A DNA stretch of 64,000 nt, taken from NCBI GenBank assembly GCA_947259765.1, contig CAMYNG010000006.1, positions 1 to 64,000 on the forward strand, given 5' to 3'. Below the pieces are notes generated by a model that did not search any database, was not told the origin of the DNA, and saw only the letters and a program-made list of their open reading frames with translations. The translations under genes were made by a program, and so were the position numbers. Origin of the DNA: an uncultured Ectothiorhodospiraceae bacterium. Lineage in GTDB: Bacteria; Pseudomonadota; Gammaproteobacteria; CAMYNG01. How positions within the stretch are numbered: the stretch's first letter is position 1; each line of letters begins with the position of its first letter. Below are positions 45,006 to 53,854 of the stretch, piece by piece.

Positions 45006-46574
45006 TCATGCGCTTTCCTTGATGTCCTCGGAAAAGGAAATCAGCGAGCGGCCATTCATTTCATTAGGTTGCTCCAGGCCCATTAGAAACAGCATGCTGG
45101 GAGCAACATCCGACAATGCGCCTGAAGCCGCCATTTGCGCCGGCCGACCGACATAGAGCAGTGGAACCGTATTTGACGTGTGTGCCGTGTGCGCCTGTCC
45201 AGTTGAGGCATTACTCATTTGTTCTGCATTACCGTGGTCAGCCGTAATAAGCACTTCACCGCCGGCCTGCTGTATTGCCTCTACAGCACGCCCTATACAA
45301 CCATCAAGGAATTCGATTGCTTTAACCGTCGCATCAAAGTTTCCGGTATGACCGACCATATCAGGGTTCGCGAAGTTACAAATAATGACGTCGTACTTAC
45401 TGCTTTCGACTGCAGCTACCAGCTTGTCGGTCACCTCTCCCGCGCTCATCTCGGGCCGCTCATCGTAAGTGGTAATGTCACTGGGTGATGGAACCAGTAC
45501 CCGATCTTCAAATTCAAACGGCACTTCACGACCGCCGTTGAAGAAGAACGTAACATGCGCGTATTTCTCGGTCTCGGCAATGCGCAATTGCTGCAGTCCA
45601 AGGTGGGAAACGTACTCGCCAAACACGTTTTGTAATCGGTCTGGAGGATAGGCGACGGGCACATCGAACTCGGCGTTGTATTCAGTCAGGCTGACAAACG
45701 CACCCAGCTTGGGGACTGACTCACGCACGAAGCCGTCAAAGTCCGGCTCAATAAACGGCCGGGTGATCTGCCGCGCTCTGTCTGAGCGGTAATTCATGAA
45801 GACCAAAACATCACCATCTTCCATGCATACCGGCTTGTCATCGGCGGCGACGATCGCGGTGGCCTTAACAAACTCATCCGTCTCGCCGCGATTGTAGGCC
45901 ATTCCGAGCGCAGTCATCGCGTCCGGCGCGGAAAACTCCGCCTTGCCTTGTGTGATCAGATCATAGGCTGCCTGCACGCGCGGCCAGCGATGATCCCGGT
46001 CCATTGCATAAAACCGGCCTATTACCGAGGAAAACGATCCACAGCCGAGCTCGTCGAACTTGGCCTGCATCTTTTTTAAAGACTCGGCGGCACTTTTGGG
46101 CGCCGTGTCGCGGCCATCCAGAAAGGCGTGCAGGTAAATCCTTTGGGCGCCGCGTTTGGCTGCCAACTCGACCATCGCATGAATATGGTCTTCGTGACTG
46201 TGCACCCCACCCGGAGATAACAAGCCGAGAACGTGCACAGCCTTATTTGTTCCAATCGCCTTATCGACGGCATCCGTCAGCGTTTGGTTATTGAAAAACG
46301 AGCCGGTCTTAATGGACCTGTTAACCCGGGTAAACTCCTGGTAAACCACCCGACCGGCACCAAGATTGAGATGTCCCACCTCTGAATTGCCCATTTGACC
46401 CGACGGCAGACCGACTTCAGCACCAGAACCGCGGATCAGGGTGTGAGGGTATGTATTCCACAATCGATCCCAGTTGGGTTTGTTGGCGGCAAGAATCGCG
46501 TTGCCGGTGGAGTCTTCAGAGTAACCCCAACCATCCAGAATGATCAGTGTAATAGGTTTTAAATTCAATGACAT
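45006..46574 (-). CDS. gpmI: 2,3-bisphosphoglycerate-independent phosphoglycerate mutase
   Basis: 522 residues, usual length. GpmI interconverts 3- and 2-phosphoglycerate with two Mn ions and a phosphoserine. Visible: LIILDGWGY with the metal Asp (about 10-18), the phospho-Ser in [24 protein letters not shown] (about 57-80), [52 protein letters not shown], and [14 protein letters not shown]. It is the first gene of the minus-strand gpmI-envC-ctpA block and is divergent from the ArsR gene. Confidence 0.96.
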   Translation of the reverse strand: MSLNLKPITLIILDGWGYSEDSTGNAILAANKPNWDRLWNTYPHTLIRGSGAEVGLPSGQMGNSEVGHLNLGAGRVVYQEFTRVNRSIKTGSFFNNQTLTDAVDKAIGTNKAVHVLGLLSPGGVHSHEDHIHAMVELAAKRGAQRIYLHAFLDGRDTAPKSAAESLKKMQAKFDELGCGSFSSVIGRFYAMDRDHRWPRVQAAYDLITQGKAEFSAPDAMTALGMAYNRGETDEFVKATAIVAADDKPVCMEDGDVLVFMNYRSDRARQITRPFIEPDFDGFVRESVPKLGAFVSLTEYNAEFDVPVAYPPDRLQNVFGEYVSHLGLQQLRIAETEKYAHVTFFFNGGREVPFEFEDRVLVPSPSDITTYDERPEMSAGEVTDKLVAAVESSKYDVIICNFANPDMVGHTGNFDATVKAIEFLDGCIGRAVEAIQQAGGEVLITADHGNAEQMSNASTGQAHTAHTSNTVPLLYVGRPAQMAASGALSDVAPSMLFLMGLEQPNEMNGRSLISFSEDIKESA

Positions 46575-46743
46575 AGAAAATTTTTCGAACTTTTCGTGAA
46601 ACGAGTTTGCTTACTGATTTAGACGTATTCTAATCCCATTTGCCCAAGAGGATCATGTGCACCGCTCGCTGTTCCGGCACTTTATGTGCACAACCGAGCA
46701 AAAAATAGCACTTGTAGGGTTTTTTTCCTTCTCAAACGGTAGA

Positions 46744-46768
46744 TTATTGTATAATGTTTTAGTAATAA
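46744..46768 (+). promoter_or_regulatory. Candidate promoter/operator of the arsR-rhodanese-grxC unit
   Basis: TATAAT at 46750-46755 is a good -10 box; a clear -35 box is lacking (CCTTCT-like at the right distance). The -10 box lies inside a short inverted repeat TTATT-N15-AATAA, as expected if an ArsR-family repressor binds its own promoter. Weak evidence. Confidence 0.35.
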
Positions 46769-46853
46769 ATGGCACGCATCAACGCCCCGGACACAATGTC
46801 CAAATGGTTAGATTTCTCTTACAACGTTCGATTTGACGTGCATAGGCCGAACC

Positions 46854-47174
46854 ATGATGAATCAGCTTGAAACGGCAATATTACTTACGCGGGACGAGGA
46901 CATCGATCGCGCTTCCCGCTCACTGAAAGCAATGTCTCATCCCCTGCGCTTGAAGATTCTCTGCACCTTGGGAGATCGCGAAATAAGCGTGCAAGACATT
47001 GTAGATTCCGTCGGGACTTCGCAAAGTAATATTTCCCAGCATCTGGCTATACTTCGTGACAAGGGAATTCTTGCATCACGCAAGGATGCCAACCGTGTGT
47101 ATTACCGGGTAGGCGATTCGCGCACCCTGCGCTTGATCGATATGATGCGCGAAGTTTTCTGCAACACCCTCTGA
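46854..47174 (+). CDS. ArsR/SmtB-family regulator with BigR/SqrR-like cysteine pair
   Basis: 106 residues from ATGATG at 46854, with AGG 8 nt upstream. The winged-helix DNA-binding core is clear: ASRSLKAMSHPLRLKILCTLGDREISVQDIVDSVGTSQSNISQHLAILRDKGILASRKDANRVYYRV. The ELCVCDL metal-binding box of ArsR is replaced by REISVQD, so the arsenic/zinc site is absent. Only two Cys occur, C37 (KILCTLG) and C103 (EVFCNTL), 66 positions apart, the same spacing as the persulfide-sensing pairs of SqrR (C41/C107) and BigR (C42/C108). The gene is followed by a rhodanese and a glutaredoxin gene, fitting a sulfane-sulfur switch. Assignment by motif and context. Confidence 0.85.
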   Translation: MMNQLETAILLTRDEDIDRASRSLKAMSHPLRLKILCTLGDREISVQDIVDSVGTSQSNISQHLAILRDKGILASRKDANRVYYRVGDSRTLRLIDMMREVFCNTL

Positions 47175-47322
47175 ACGGATTCTTTAACTACGGTAGTACC
47201 CTGAAAGATGACGCCGTGTCTCGCGGTATCAACGACGAGTAGTGATATTTAGAGAATACTCGTAATATCTGACCACATTTTGCAGCAAACACAAAGAAGC
47301 TCACTCGACCACGTTCAAGGCT

Positions 47323-47748
47323 ATGGACCAATATATTGAATTTGTAAGTAACCATTTAATGCTGAGCGCCGCACTGCTGGTGATCACAATCATGCTGGTT
47401 TACACTTTTGTCGCGCCCTATTTGCGCGCCTGGAAAAGCGTCACCCCCCAAGAAGCCACTCGGTTAATTAACCACGATCAAGCTGTAATTCTTGATATAC
47501 GTGAAGACCGAGAATTCCAGGGCGGACATATCGTTAACTCCATTCACATACCCATGGGGATGGTGAACAAACGGCTCGCTGATCTCGAAAAACATAAAGA
47601 CAAACCCATTATTGTTGGTTGTCGTTCCGGCAGTCGATCAGCAAGTACTTGCAATGTGCTCAGTAAAAACGGATTTGAAAAAGTGTATAACCTTGGTGGC
47701 GGAATCATGGCCTGGGAAGGCGCCAGTCTGCCACTTAGCAAAAAGTAA
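47323..47748 (+). CDS. Membrane-anchored rhodanese (YibN-like)
   Basis: 141 residues. One N-terminal membrane helix (about 11-32, HLMLSAALLVITIMLVYTFVAPYL) is followed by a full rhodanese domain: VTPQEATRLINHDQAVILDIREDREFQGGHIVNSIHIPMG, and the active-site loop IIVGCRSGSRSAS with the catalytic Cys (about 101). It should move sulfane sulfur on the inner face of the membrane. This is the usual order rhodanese-grxC-secB-gpsA of gammaproteobacteria. The distance to grxC is 20 nt, so the two form one transcript. Confidence 0.92.
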   Translation: MDQYIEFVSNHLMLSAALLVITIMLVYTFVAPYLRAWKSVTPQEATRLINHDQAVILDIREDREFQGGHIVNSIHIPMGMVNKRLADLEKHKDKPIIVGCRSGSRSASTCNVLSKNGFEKVYNLGGGIMAWEGASLPLSKK

Positions 47749-47768
47749 CAACTACAAGGAGGCGTCGT

Positions 47769-48050
47769 ATGACTAATGTTGTAATGTACAGTTCCCCGTG
47801 GTGTCCATATTGCACCCGTGCACGTGCGCTCTTGCAGCAAAAGGGTGTCGACTTTGAGGAAATCATGGTGGATCGCGAACCACAGCTTCGCGCTGAAATG
47901 GTTGAACGAAGCGGCGGTGTTACCAGCGTGCCACAAATTTTTATCGGTGATCTGCATGTAGGTGGCTGCGACGATATGTTTGCCCTTGAGGCCAAGGGCG
48001 AATTGGATGCCTTGCTGAATCCTCAACCGCAAGCCCGTACCTCAGGCTAG
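47769..48050 (+). CDS. grxC: Glutaredoxin 3
   Basis: 93 residues. The active site WCPYCTRARALL (about 11-22) is the classic dithiol CPYC, and the glutathione-binding TSVPQIFIGDLHVGGCDDMFAL is complete. AAGGAGGCGTCGT lies before the ATG, a strong ribosome-binding site. GrxC reduces disulfides and glutathionylated proteins with GSH regenerated by GorA (present at 0.7 kb). It follows the rhodanese gene with 20 nt spacing and precedes secB after a 160-bp gap. Confidence 0.95.
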   Translation: MTNVVMYSSPWCPYCTRARALLQQKGVDFEEIMVDREPQLRAEMVERSGGVTSVPQIFIGDLHVGGCDDMFALEAKGELDALLNPQPQARTSG

Positions 48051-48209
48051 CTCACCTGTTCGCGGGGCCGTATCCCACTGGATAAAACGCGCAGCCCCCC
48101 ATCTCTCCCCCCCGTGAAATACTAAGTCCACAAATGCGGTGGCCGAGCCATTTCTGCTAACATAGGCGGCCCGTTTCCAAGTGGAAACCGAACGACCCAG
48201 GAAAACGTA

Positions 48210-48695
48210 ATGACAGACACCGAACCAAAATCCACTGCTGGCGCAAACGCGGAAGCCGCGCAGCCCGCCCAGCAATTCCAGATCCAGAAGATCTACATAA
48301 AGGATCTTTCCTTCGAGTCACCCAATGCACCCGGGATGTTCACGGATTCCTTTCAGCCGAATGTTGATTTTGAGATGAATACCGAAGGTAACAGTCTCGG
48401 CGACGATCTCTACGATGTGACCCTGACCATTACGGTTACTGCAAAGCACAATGACAATACGGCGTTTCTTGTAGAGATCAAACAGTCAGGTGTATTCAGC
48501 ATCAGCGGTTTTGACCAGGATCAACTTGGTCATATGTTGGGCAGCTACTGCCCGAATATTCTTTTCCCCTATGCACGTGAGGCCGTCTCGGACCTTGTGA
48601 CTCGCGGCGGTTTCCCGCCCCTGTTACTCGCCCCGGTCAACTTTGATGCCCTCTATGCCCAACACTTGCAACAACAGGCCCAGCAGGCATCTTGA
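48210..48695 (+). CDS. secB: Protein-export chaperone SecB
   Basis: 161 residues, typical. SecB is a cytoplasmic tetramer that keeps preproteins unfolded and hands them to SecA. Visible: FQIQKIYIKDLSFESPNAP (about 27-45), FEMNTEGNSLGDDLYDVTLTITVTAKHNDNTAFLVEIKQSGVFSISGF, GSYCPNILFPYAREAVSDLVTRGGFPPLLLAPVNFDALY. The N-terminus (MTDTEPKSTAGANAEAAQPAQQ) is a longer, Ala-rich stretch than in E. coli SecB. gpsA follows 66 nt later, a conserved neighbour. Confidence 0.96.
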   Translation: MTDTEPKSTAGANAEAAQPAQQFQIQKIYIKDLSFESPNAPGMFTDSFQPNVDFEMNTEGNSLGDDLYDVTLTITVTAKHNDNTAFLVEIKQSGVFSISGFDQDQLGHMLGSYCPNILFPYAREAVSDLVTRGGFPPLLLAPVNFDALYAQHLQQQAQQAS

Positions 48696-48761
48696 ATCCG
48701 GTCAATTCAGCCGGCACGGTCAACTCACGCGAGCGGACCCTGCCACTTGGCAAGTTCTAGA

Positions 48762-49775
48762 ATGACTGAGCAGATTAAAGCACCGATTGCGGTACTCGGT
48801 GCCGGCGCTTGGGGTACCGCGCTGGCCGTGCATCTTGGCCGCAACGGTTTTCCTGTCCGGCTTTGGGCCCATCGTCCGGAGCACATCGCACAAATGTCGG
48901 CCGAGCGGTGTAATACACGTTCGTTGCCGGGTGTTGATTTTCCTGCCGGCCTGCAGCCGGAAAGCAATTTGGCCGTCGCGCTGGAAAACTGTTCGCTGGT
49001 TTTGTTGGTGGTTCCAAGTCAGGTCTTTCGTGAAACACTAAACGCCATCAAGCCCTACCTTGATCCCAAACAACGCCTGGCGTGGGGCACCAAAGGCATG
49101 GAGCGCGGTAGTAACAAGCTCCTGCACCAGTTGGTCAGCGAAGAGCTTGGCGAAAACGTGGACACGGCATGCATTTCCGGCCCGACCTTTGCTGCCGAAG
49201 TCGGCAGGGGCCTGCCCGGCGCGGTCACCGTCGCTTCGCGCAATTCGGCTTTTGCCACAGAGGTTGCCGAAATTCTTTGCAATCCGCATTTTAGAGCCTA
49301 TACGAGTGATGACATCGTCGGTGTGGAACTGGGCGGCGCACTCAAGAACGTACTGGCCATTGCCGCCGGGATCGCCGACGGACTGGGGTTTGGTGCAAAT
49401 ACCCGGGCAGCCTTGATCACACGCGGTCTGCACGAGCTCATGCGCCTGGGTAAAACGCTCGGCGGGCAGGCCGAAACCTTCATGGGGCTCGCCGGCCTGG
49501 GCGATCTCATTTTGACCTGCACCGATAACCAATCCCGCAATCGTCGCTTTGGCCTCGCTATCGGCAAGGGTGAAAACATGGACAAAGCTATTAATGACAT
49601 CGGCCAGGTGGTGGAGGGCGTACATTCTGCCGCCGAAGCCTGGGCCCTGGCACAACAACATCACATCGACATGCCCATCGCCGGTCAGGTCTACAAAGTA
49701 TTATACGAAAACGAAGATCCGCATGATGCCGTGCGTGACTTGCTTGATCGGGACGTGAAACCTGAAATCGCCTGA
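48762..49775 (+). CDS. gpsA: Glycerol-3-phosphate dehydrogenase [NAD(P)+]
   Basis: 337 residues from ATG at 48762; the track start (TTG 48747) is less likely. GpsA reduces dihydroxyacetone phosphate to sn-glycerol 3-phosphate for phospholipid synthesis. Visible: dinucleotide fold IAVLGAGAWGTALAVHLGRNG (about 9-29), GTKGMERGSNKLL, SGPTFAAEVGRGLPGAVTVAS, the catalytic Lys in ELGGALKNVLAIAAGIADGLGFGANTRAALITRGLHEL, and GLAGLGDLILTCTDNQSRNRRFG. The gene closes the rhodanese-grxC-secB-gpsA group. Confidence 0.95.
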   Translation: MTEQIKAPIAVLGAGAWGTALAVHLGRNGFPVRLWAHRPEHIAQMSAERCNTRSLPGVDFPAGLQPESNLAVALENCSLVLLVVPSQVFRETLNAIKPYLDPKQRLAWGTKGMERGSNKLLHQLVSEELGENVDTACISGPTFAAEVGRGLPGAVTVASRNSAFATEVAEILCNPHFRAYTSDDIVGVELGGALKNVLAIAAGIADGLGFGANTRAALITRGLHELMRLGKTLGGQAETFMGLAGLGDLILTCTDNQSRNRRFGLAIGKGENMDKAINDIGQVVEGVHSAAEAWALAQQHHIDMPIAGQVYKVLYENEDPHDAVRDLLDRDVKPEIA

Positions 49776-49891
49776 CCTTCGTCACCACCACCGAACTATA
49801 CTGTGATACTCATTTTCGTTCGTTGAATACCGATTCAGCACTAAACATCTCTGGTACATATTGTGCTTTTTTCTATTTGGTAATATTCACA

Positions 49892-49920
49892 TTGACTGCT
49901 CAAAGAATTTTCTCTATTTA
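49892..49920 (+). promoter_or_regulatory. Sigma-70-type promoter of the ATP-grasp operon
   Basis: TTGACT (49892-49897), exactly 17 nt, then TATTTA (49915-49920), followed by AT-rich DNA. It lies 56 nt before the ATG of the first gene of the three-gene operon. Within its 201-bp gap this is the best match I find. Confidence 0.6.
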
Positions 49921-49976
49921 ATGTAATACACCACTCTAGTTTGTTGTCTCAGGTGGGTCGCAAGGAGGTGATCGTA

Positions 49977-50288
49977 ATGCCGGCGGATCTCAACCCATCC
50001 CAGGTCTTGGGTAGCTGGTTTCATTCTCATGAGGAGGATGAGCCGGGACGCAAGATTTACCGATCTGCAGGTTTTCCTTTTCCTCCCTCACGCGGCCGAA
50101 CCGGCTTCACCATTGAAGCCAACGGAGATGTCGTAATTAATCAACCCGGCATGGACGATCGAACAACGACGAACCCGGGGACTTGGTCCCTTGATGGCAA
50201 CATACTTACCATCACCTCAACAACCTGGTCGGGTTCCTTCGAGGTTGTAAAGACGATCGAGGATTCGTACGTCCTGCGCCAACGCTGA
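49977..50288 (+). CDS. Small lipocalin-like protein (103 aa), first gene of the ATP-grasp operon
   Basis: 103 residues from ATG at 49977, where AAGGAGGTGAT is 4 nt upstream, a near-perfect ribosome-binding site; the track start 12 residues earlier is not needed. The sequence is beta-rich: [94 protein letters not shown], with the early G-x-W of lipocalin-like barrels. There is no signal peptide and no Cys. It is 13 nt before the metalloprotease gene, so tightly co-translated. It may be a small binding partner, inhibitor or cargo of the protease; function unknown. Confidence 0.7.
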   Translation: MPADLNPSQVLGSWFHSHEEDEPGRKIYRSAGFPFPPSRGRTGFTIEANGDVVINQPGMDDRTTTNPGTWSLDGNILTITSTTWSGSFEVVKTIEDSYVLRQR

Positions 50289-50301
50289 CAAGGAGTCAAA
50301 A

Positions 50302-52035
50302 ATGGCTGAGAAAGGAAAAGACAAGGAAAAAGAGAATAAACCCCCTATTCGGCGCGGCTGCGGCACCATGCAGGTGCACGAGCGAATGCTACGCACCGTC
50401 CGAGGCTACCGTGAGGCTCGCGATTCATGCGAAAACCACGCCTGGCGCGCCGCGTTTTCGCCGTATGTCGGGCGCACCGGCTGTACCAAGATACCGGTTG
50501 TAGTCCATGTAGTTTATAAAACCAGTGCACAAAATATTTCAGATGCACAGGTTAAGAGTCAAATCGATGTACTCAACGCTGACTTCCGAAAAAAGAACCC
50601 GGACACCAGCACAGTACCCGCCCCGTTCCAGCCTCTCGTTGATGATGCGCGCATTGAATTTGAACTCGCGACTGTTGATCCTGATGGTAATCCCACGGAC
50701 GGCATTGACCGTGTCAGCACAACCAACAACTCGTTTACCGATGACGACGGAGTGAAATCTACCGCTAGTGGTGGCGCCGATCCCTGGCCCAGCGACCGTT
50801 ATCTCAATATATGGGTGTGCCAACTGGCAAGTTTTTTGGGGTATGCACAGTTTCCCGGCGGGCCCGCAGCCACGGATGGCGTGGTTATCCTGCATTCAGC
50901 TTTCGGTACCACTGGCACTGCGGCTGCGCCTTTCGATCTTGGTCGCACCGCGACCCACGAAATTGGCCACTGGTTAAATCTTCGTCATATTTGGGGCGAC
51001 GATGGAAACGGCTGCTCGGGAAGTGACTTTGTGGCCGATACACCCAATCAAGCCGGTCCAAACTACGGCACGCCGGCGTTTCCAAGCGTCAGTTGCAGCA
51101 ACGGGCCCAACGGCGACATGTTCATGAACTACATGGACTATGTTGATGATGTGGCGATGGTCATGTTCTCACAGGGCCAGGTTAATCGGATGCAAGCCAC
51201 GCTTGATGGTACGAGAAGCAGTATCGGTACAAGCACTCCGTGCGGAAAAATTCTCCCGAAGGAATTTCCTAAAGATGGTCCAAAAGAGTTTCCCAAGGAA
51301 TTTCCTAAAGACTTGCCGAAAGAGTGGCCTAAAGAATTTCCTAAGGAGGGGCCCAAAGATTTTCCAAAAGAGTTCCCGAAGGAATTTCCCAAGGATGGAC
51401 CCAAAGAATTTCCGAAGGACGGGCCCAAAGATTTTCCAAAGGAGTTCCCAAAGGAATTTCCCAAGGACGGACCCAAAGAATTTCCGAAGGACGGGCCCAA
51501 AGATTTTCCAAAAGAGTTCCCAAAGGAATTTCCCAAGGATGGACCCAAAGAATTTCCGAAAGAGTTCCCCAAGGATGGACCAAAAGAACTCCCCAAAGAC
51601 GGGCCCAAGGACTTTCCTAAAGAACCCGTTAAGGATGGTCCAAAGGATGGCCCAAAGGATTTCCCCAAAGATCCTGCGCTTGAGCCACCCAAGAATCCCG
51701 TTGCCGATCCACCGAAGGGACCATCCGATCTTCCCAAGGGTTTGCTTGATCCGCCCAAATCGTTCCTGGAACCACCCATTAATTTTCCAACGATCCCAAG
51801 CCAACCGTTTGGTACGGGTGGATTACCGTTTGTGCTGGCAACACCGGCGACGGGTGGCGCATATCATTCGACTGGCCAACCACCAAGTGACCTTGCAAGC
51901 ACCTATTTGCAGCTGATGTCACATTATGCCCAACTTCACTCACAAGGAATGCTCGACGCCGCGGGCCTTGAGGCCTGGAAAAATGCGGCTGCAGCCTATC
52001 AGCAACTTGTGGGTGGTGGGGGCGCAAGCTGTTAA
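50302..52035 (+). CDS. M43 (pappalysin-like) zinc metalloprotease with X-P-K-[E/D] tetrapeptide tail
   Basis: 577 residues, no signal peptide. Residues about 20-310 form a metzincin protease: [38 protein letters not shown], zinc site [11 protein letters not shown] (219-229, HExxHxxxxxH), and Met-turn MNYMDY (275-280). This matches the M43/pappalysin group. Residues 318-457 are 35 tetrapeptides in strict register, X-P-K-E or X-P-K-D with X mostly Phe or Gly (one PVKD). A Pro-rich linker follows, then a helical C-terminus ([40 protein letters not shown]). In this operon, the tail has only Lys, Glu and Asp as reactive side chains and the next enzyme gene encodes an ATP-grasp ligase. I infer that the tail is that enzyme's substrate. 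It could instead be a rigid stalk. Confidence 0.86.
   Translation: MAEKGKDKEKENKPPIRRGCGTMQVHERMLRTVRGYREARDSCENHAWRAAFSPYVGRTGCTKIPVVVHVVYKTSAQNISDAQVKSQIDVLNADFRKKNPDTSTVPAPFQPLVDDARIEFELATVDPDGNPTDGIDRVSTTNNSFTDDDGVKSTASGGADPWPSDRYLNIWVCQLASFLGYAQFPGGPAATDGVVILHSAFGTTGTAAAPFDLGRTATHEIGHWLNLRHIWGDDGNGCSGSDFVADTPNQAGPNYGTPAFPSVSCSNGPNGDMFMNYMDYVDDVAMVMFSQGQVNRMQATLDGTRSSIGTSTPCGKILPKEFPKDGPKEFPKEFPKDLPKEWPKEFPKEGPKDFPKEFPKEFPKDGPKEFPKDGPKDFPKEFPKEFPKDGPKEFPKDGPKDFPKEFPKEFPKDGPKEFPKEFPKDGPKELPKDGPKDFPKEPVKDGPKDGPKDFPKDPALEPPKNPVADPPKGPSDLPKGLLDPPKSFLEPPINFPTIPSQPFGTGGLPFVLATPATGGAYHSTGQPPSDLASTYLQLMSHYAQLHSQGMLDAAGLEAWKNAAAAYQQLVGGGGASC
51253..51672 (+). repeat. Coding tandem repeat: 35 x 12-bp X-P-K-[E/D] units
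   Basis: A 12-bp unit encodes each tetrapeptide. A higher-order 72-bp unit ([24 protein letters not shown]) is seen two full times and a third time with its last unit changed. Synonymous differences between units (FPK as TTTCCTAAA, TTCCCGAAG, TTTCCAAAA) show that the register is held by selection and not only by recent duplication. The antisense frames give long spurious ORFs. Confidence 0.9.
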
Positions 52036-52062
52036 ACCTTTCATATGTTGAAGAACACGATA

Positions 52063-52091
52063 GCGGGACCGGTAATGTATCCCGGTCCCGC
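52063..52091 (+). terminator. Strong hairpin between protease and ATP-grasp genes
   Basis: GCGGGACCGG and CCGGTCCCGC pair over 10 bp around a 9-nt loop. No T-run follows, so it is more likely an mRNA-stabilising or partial-termination hairpin that keeps ligase expression below that of the upstream genes. Confidence 0.6.
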
Positions 52092-52144
52092 GTAAGAAGT
52101 TCCTCGCCAAATTTTCGAACCTGTTTGTATAGGAGTACAGCAAA

Positions 52145-53092
52145 GTGATTTTAATTGTGAGTTTTGAGAACAATGAGCACGTCGATAAGGTGCGAGAGCA
52201 TTTAACTCGTCCATCGGCGATTGTAGACACTGCGTGGTTTCCAGCCTCGTTGGCCCTGGACTCCAGGTGCTGTGACGAAGCCGAGAGCCTGCAACTCTCT
52301 CTTCCCGACGGCCGTAAAATTAACCTTGCCGAAGTGGGTGCGGTCTGGAACAGGCGTATCCGGCCATTCGATCTGCATGACGATTTGACCGACAACACCG
52401 CCCGCTTGTTTGCTTGGTCGGAATCCAATGAAGCACTACAGGGCGTATGGTACTCGCTCGACTGTTTCTGGATGAATCCGCCCACAGCCGATGAGGTATC
52501 ACAAAGAAAAATTCGCCAGCTCCAAGTCGCGCGACGGGTCGGTCTATCGGTACCCGACACCGTCGTGACGAATGATCCAGAAGTGGCTCGTGAATTTGTC
52601 GAGACTCGCGGCACCGGTAATGTGATCCGTAAAGCGTTTCGCAATATTGAGCAGGCACCCCGAGAGACCAGTCGTGTCAGCGAAGCCGACCTGGCTCTGT
52701 TGGATTCGGTACGTTACGCACCTGTTATTTTTCAACAGTTTGTTCCCGCCGATATCGATCTTCGTATTACCGTTATTGAAGACGATATCTATGCGGCTGC
52801 TATCTATTCTAAACCAGACTATGAGGCCGATTATCGACTCGGGCTGGGCAGCGCAACGGTTGTTCCTTATGAACTTCCCCCGGAAATCGGTGCAAAACTA
52901 ATTGAGTTGATGGAAATATTCGAGATTAAATACGGCGCCATTGATATGCGCGTAACCCCGGAGGGAGAGCACGTGTTTCTAGAGGTGAATCCGGCGGGTG
53001 AATATTTGTTTATTAGCGAACGCACTCAGCAACCGATACCAGCCGCTATCGCCGCTTCCCTCGAGCGACACGATCGTACAGTACTAAACTGA
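52145..53092 (+). CDS. MvdC/MvdD-like ATP-grasp peptide ligase
   Basis: 315 residues, GTG start with TAGGAG 9 nt upstream. The N-terminal about 105 residues form a pre-ATP-grasp domain (MILIVSFENNEHVDKVREHL..., VGAVWNRRIRPFDLHDD, the VWxRR pattern of MvdC/MvdD). The ATP-grasp domain has QRKIRQLQVARRVGLSVPDTVVTNDPEVAREFVET, a Lys in VIRKAFRNIEQ, VIFQQFVPADIDLRITVIEDDIYAAAI, and the metal-binding end KYGAIDMRVTPEGEHVFLEVNPAGEYLFI. Known relatives make side-chain ester or amide links between Asp/Glu and Ser/Thr/Lys in graspetide precursors such as microviridins. No short precursor peptide is nearby, so the protease tail is the best candidate substrate. There is also no transporter or acetyltransferase gene in the cluster. 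Confidence 0.84.
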   Translation: MILIVSFENNEHVDKVREHLTRPSAIVDTAWFPASLALDSRCCDEAESLQLSLPDGRKINLAEVGAVWNRRIRPFDLHDDLTDNTARLFAWSESNEALQGVWYSLDCFWMNPPTADEVSQRKIRQLQVARRVGLSVPDTVVTNDPEVAREFVETRGTGNVIRKAFRNIEQAPRETSRVSEADLALLDSVRYAPVIFQQFVPADIDLRITVIEDDIYAAAIYSKPDYEADYRLGLGSATVVPYELPPEIGAKLIELMEIFEIKYGAIDMRVTPEGEHVFLEVNPAGEYLFISERTQQPIPAAIAASLERHDRTVLN

Positions 53093-53138
53093 ACGCCGAA
53101 CTGGACGGGCGCGCAAAAGGCTAACGTGCTTACACCGG

Positions 53139-53732
53139 TCAGGCATCAATCACGGCGTTCGAAGTGTGTTTGTAAAACACATCCTTGTTTGCAGACAAAA
53201 CAACGATCAGTAAAACAATATCAATCACAATACTGATCACGTTGCCGGGGAGCTGTGCGACGAGCATTGTGCTTTCACTCATACTGAAGATAACACTCAG
53301 CGCGATGGCCCACAGAATTGAGAAACTAATTGCAGCGTAACATAGACGAATCGCTATCGGTTTAGTCATGAGCATAAGCACACCCGCAAATAGGTAAAAA
53401 CCGGCAACCAACAATGAGACAGCTCCTATTGCCGGCGACCAGGTTTTAAACCATTCCGGAAAATTCATTAGTTCATCAAACGCGCCGTATATGTTTTCGG
53501 TGTCCAACGGCTCCTCATCCGGAGACGCTTGATAACCCTCTTCCCGGCTTTGCTTAATTACAAACTCGGACATTTCACCAATTAGCACTTTTTGCATCTC
53601 CACCATTTGTGGCATCACCATTTGCTGTGCTCCATGCAGAATGCCAAGTGCACCAAACACAATCAACAGTACGCCAACAATGGTGACCCAGGTGGGTGTG
53701 CGGGACTTTTGTTTCGGGGAAGTGCTGCTCAT
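53139..53732 (-). CDS. Four-helix membrane protein of unknown function
   Basis: 197 residues from ATG at 53732 (AAGAAG upstream); the track start further out is a TTG without a ribosome-binding site. Four membrane helices can be placed at about 15-37 (VTIVGVLLIVFGALGILHGAQQ), 102-125 (SPAIGAVSLLVAGFYLFAGVLMLM), 131-150 and 165-185. Between the first two is an acidic, probably periplasmic loop (MVEMQKVLIGEMSEFVIKQSREEGYQASPDEEPLDTENIYGAFDELMNFPEWFKTW). I do not recognise the family; it looks like the many small DoxX-like or DUF membrane proteins. It converges with the ATP-grasp gene and is not likely to belong to that operon. Confidence 0.72.
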   Translation of the reverse strand: MSSTSPKQKSRTPTWVTIVGVLLIVFGALGILHGAQQMVMPQMVEMQKVLIGEMSEFVIKQSREEGYQASPDEEPLDTENIYGAFDELMNFPEWFKTWSPAIGAVSLLVAGFYLFAGVLMLMTKPIAIRLCYAAISFSILWAIALSVIFSMSESTMLVAQLPGNVISIVIDIVLLIVVLSANKDVFYKHTSNAVIDA

Positions 53733-53854
53733 TATTCGGCTTCTTACGGTGGCCTGATGCGGAAAATTTGCTTGCATCAAGCATAGCGCACCTGTGTCAG
53801 GATTGCCGGGACGAGGATTTTTGGAATGCTGCAGGCGAGTTTAACGGTCTTGGT

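Noticed and set aside
51253-51672. Possible CRISPR-like repeat array
   Set aside because: The repeats are contiguous 12-bp coding units without spacers, in frame with the protease gene.
51138-51804. Long minus-strand ORFs (213 and 211 aa) rich in FGKSLGPS or similar repeats
   Set aside because: They are antisense frames of the X-P-K-[E/D] tandem repeat, which stays open in several frames because of its 12-bp period.
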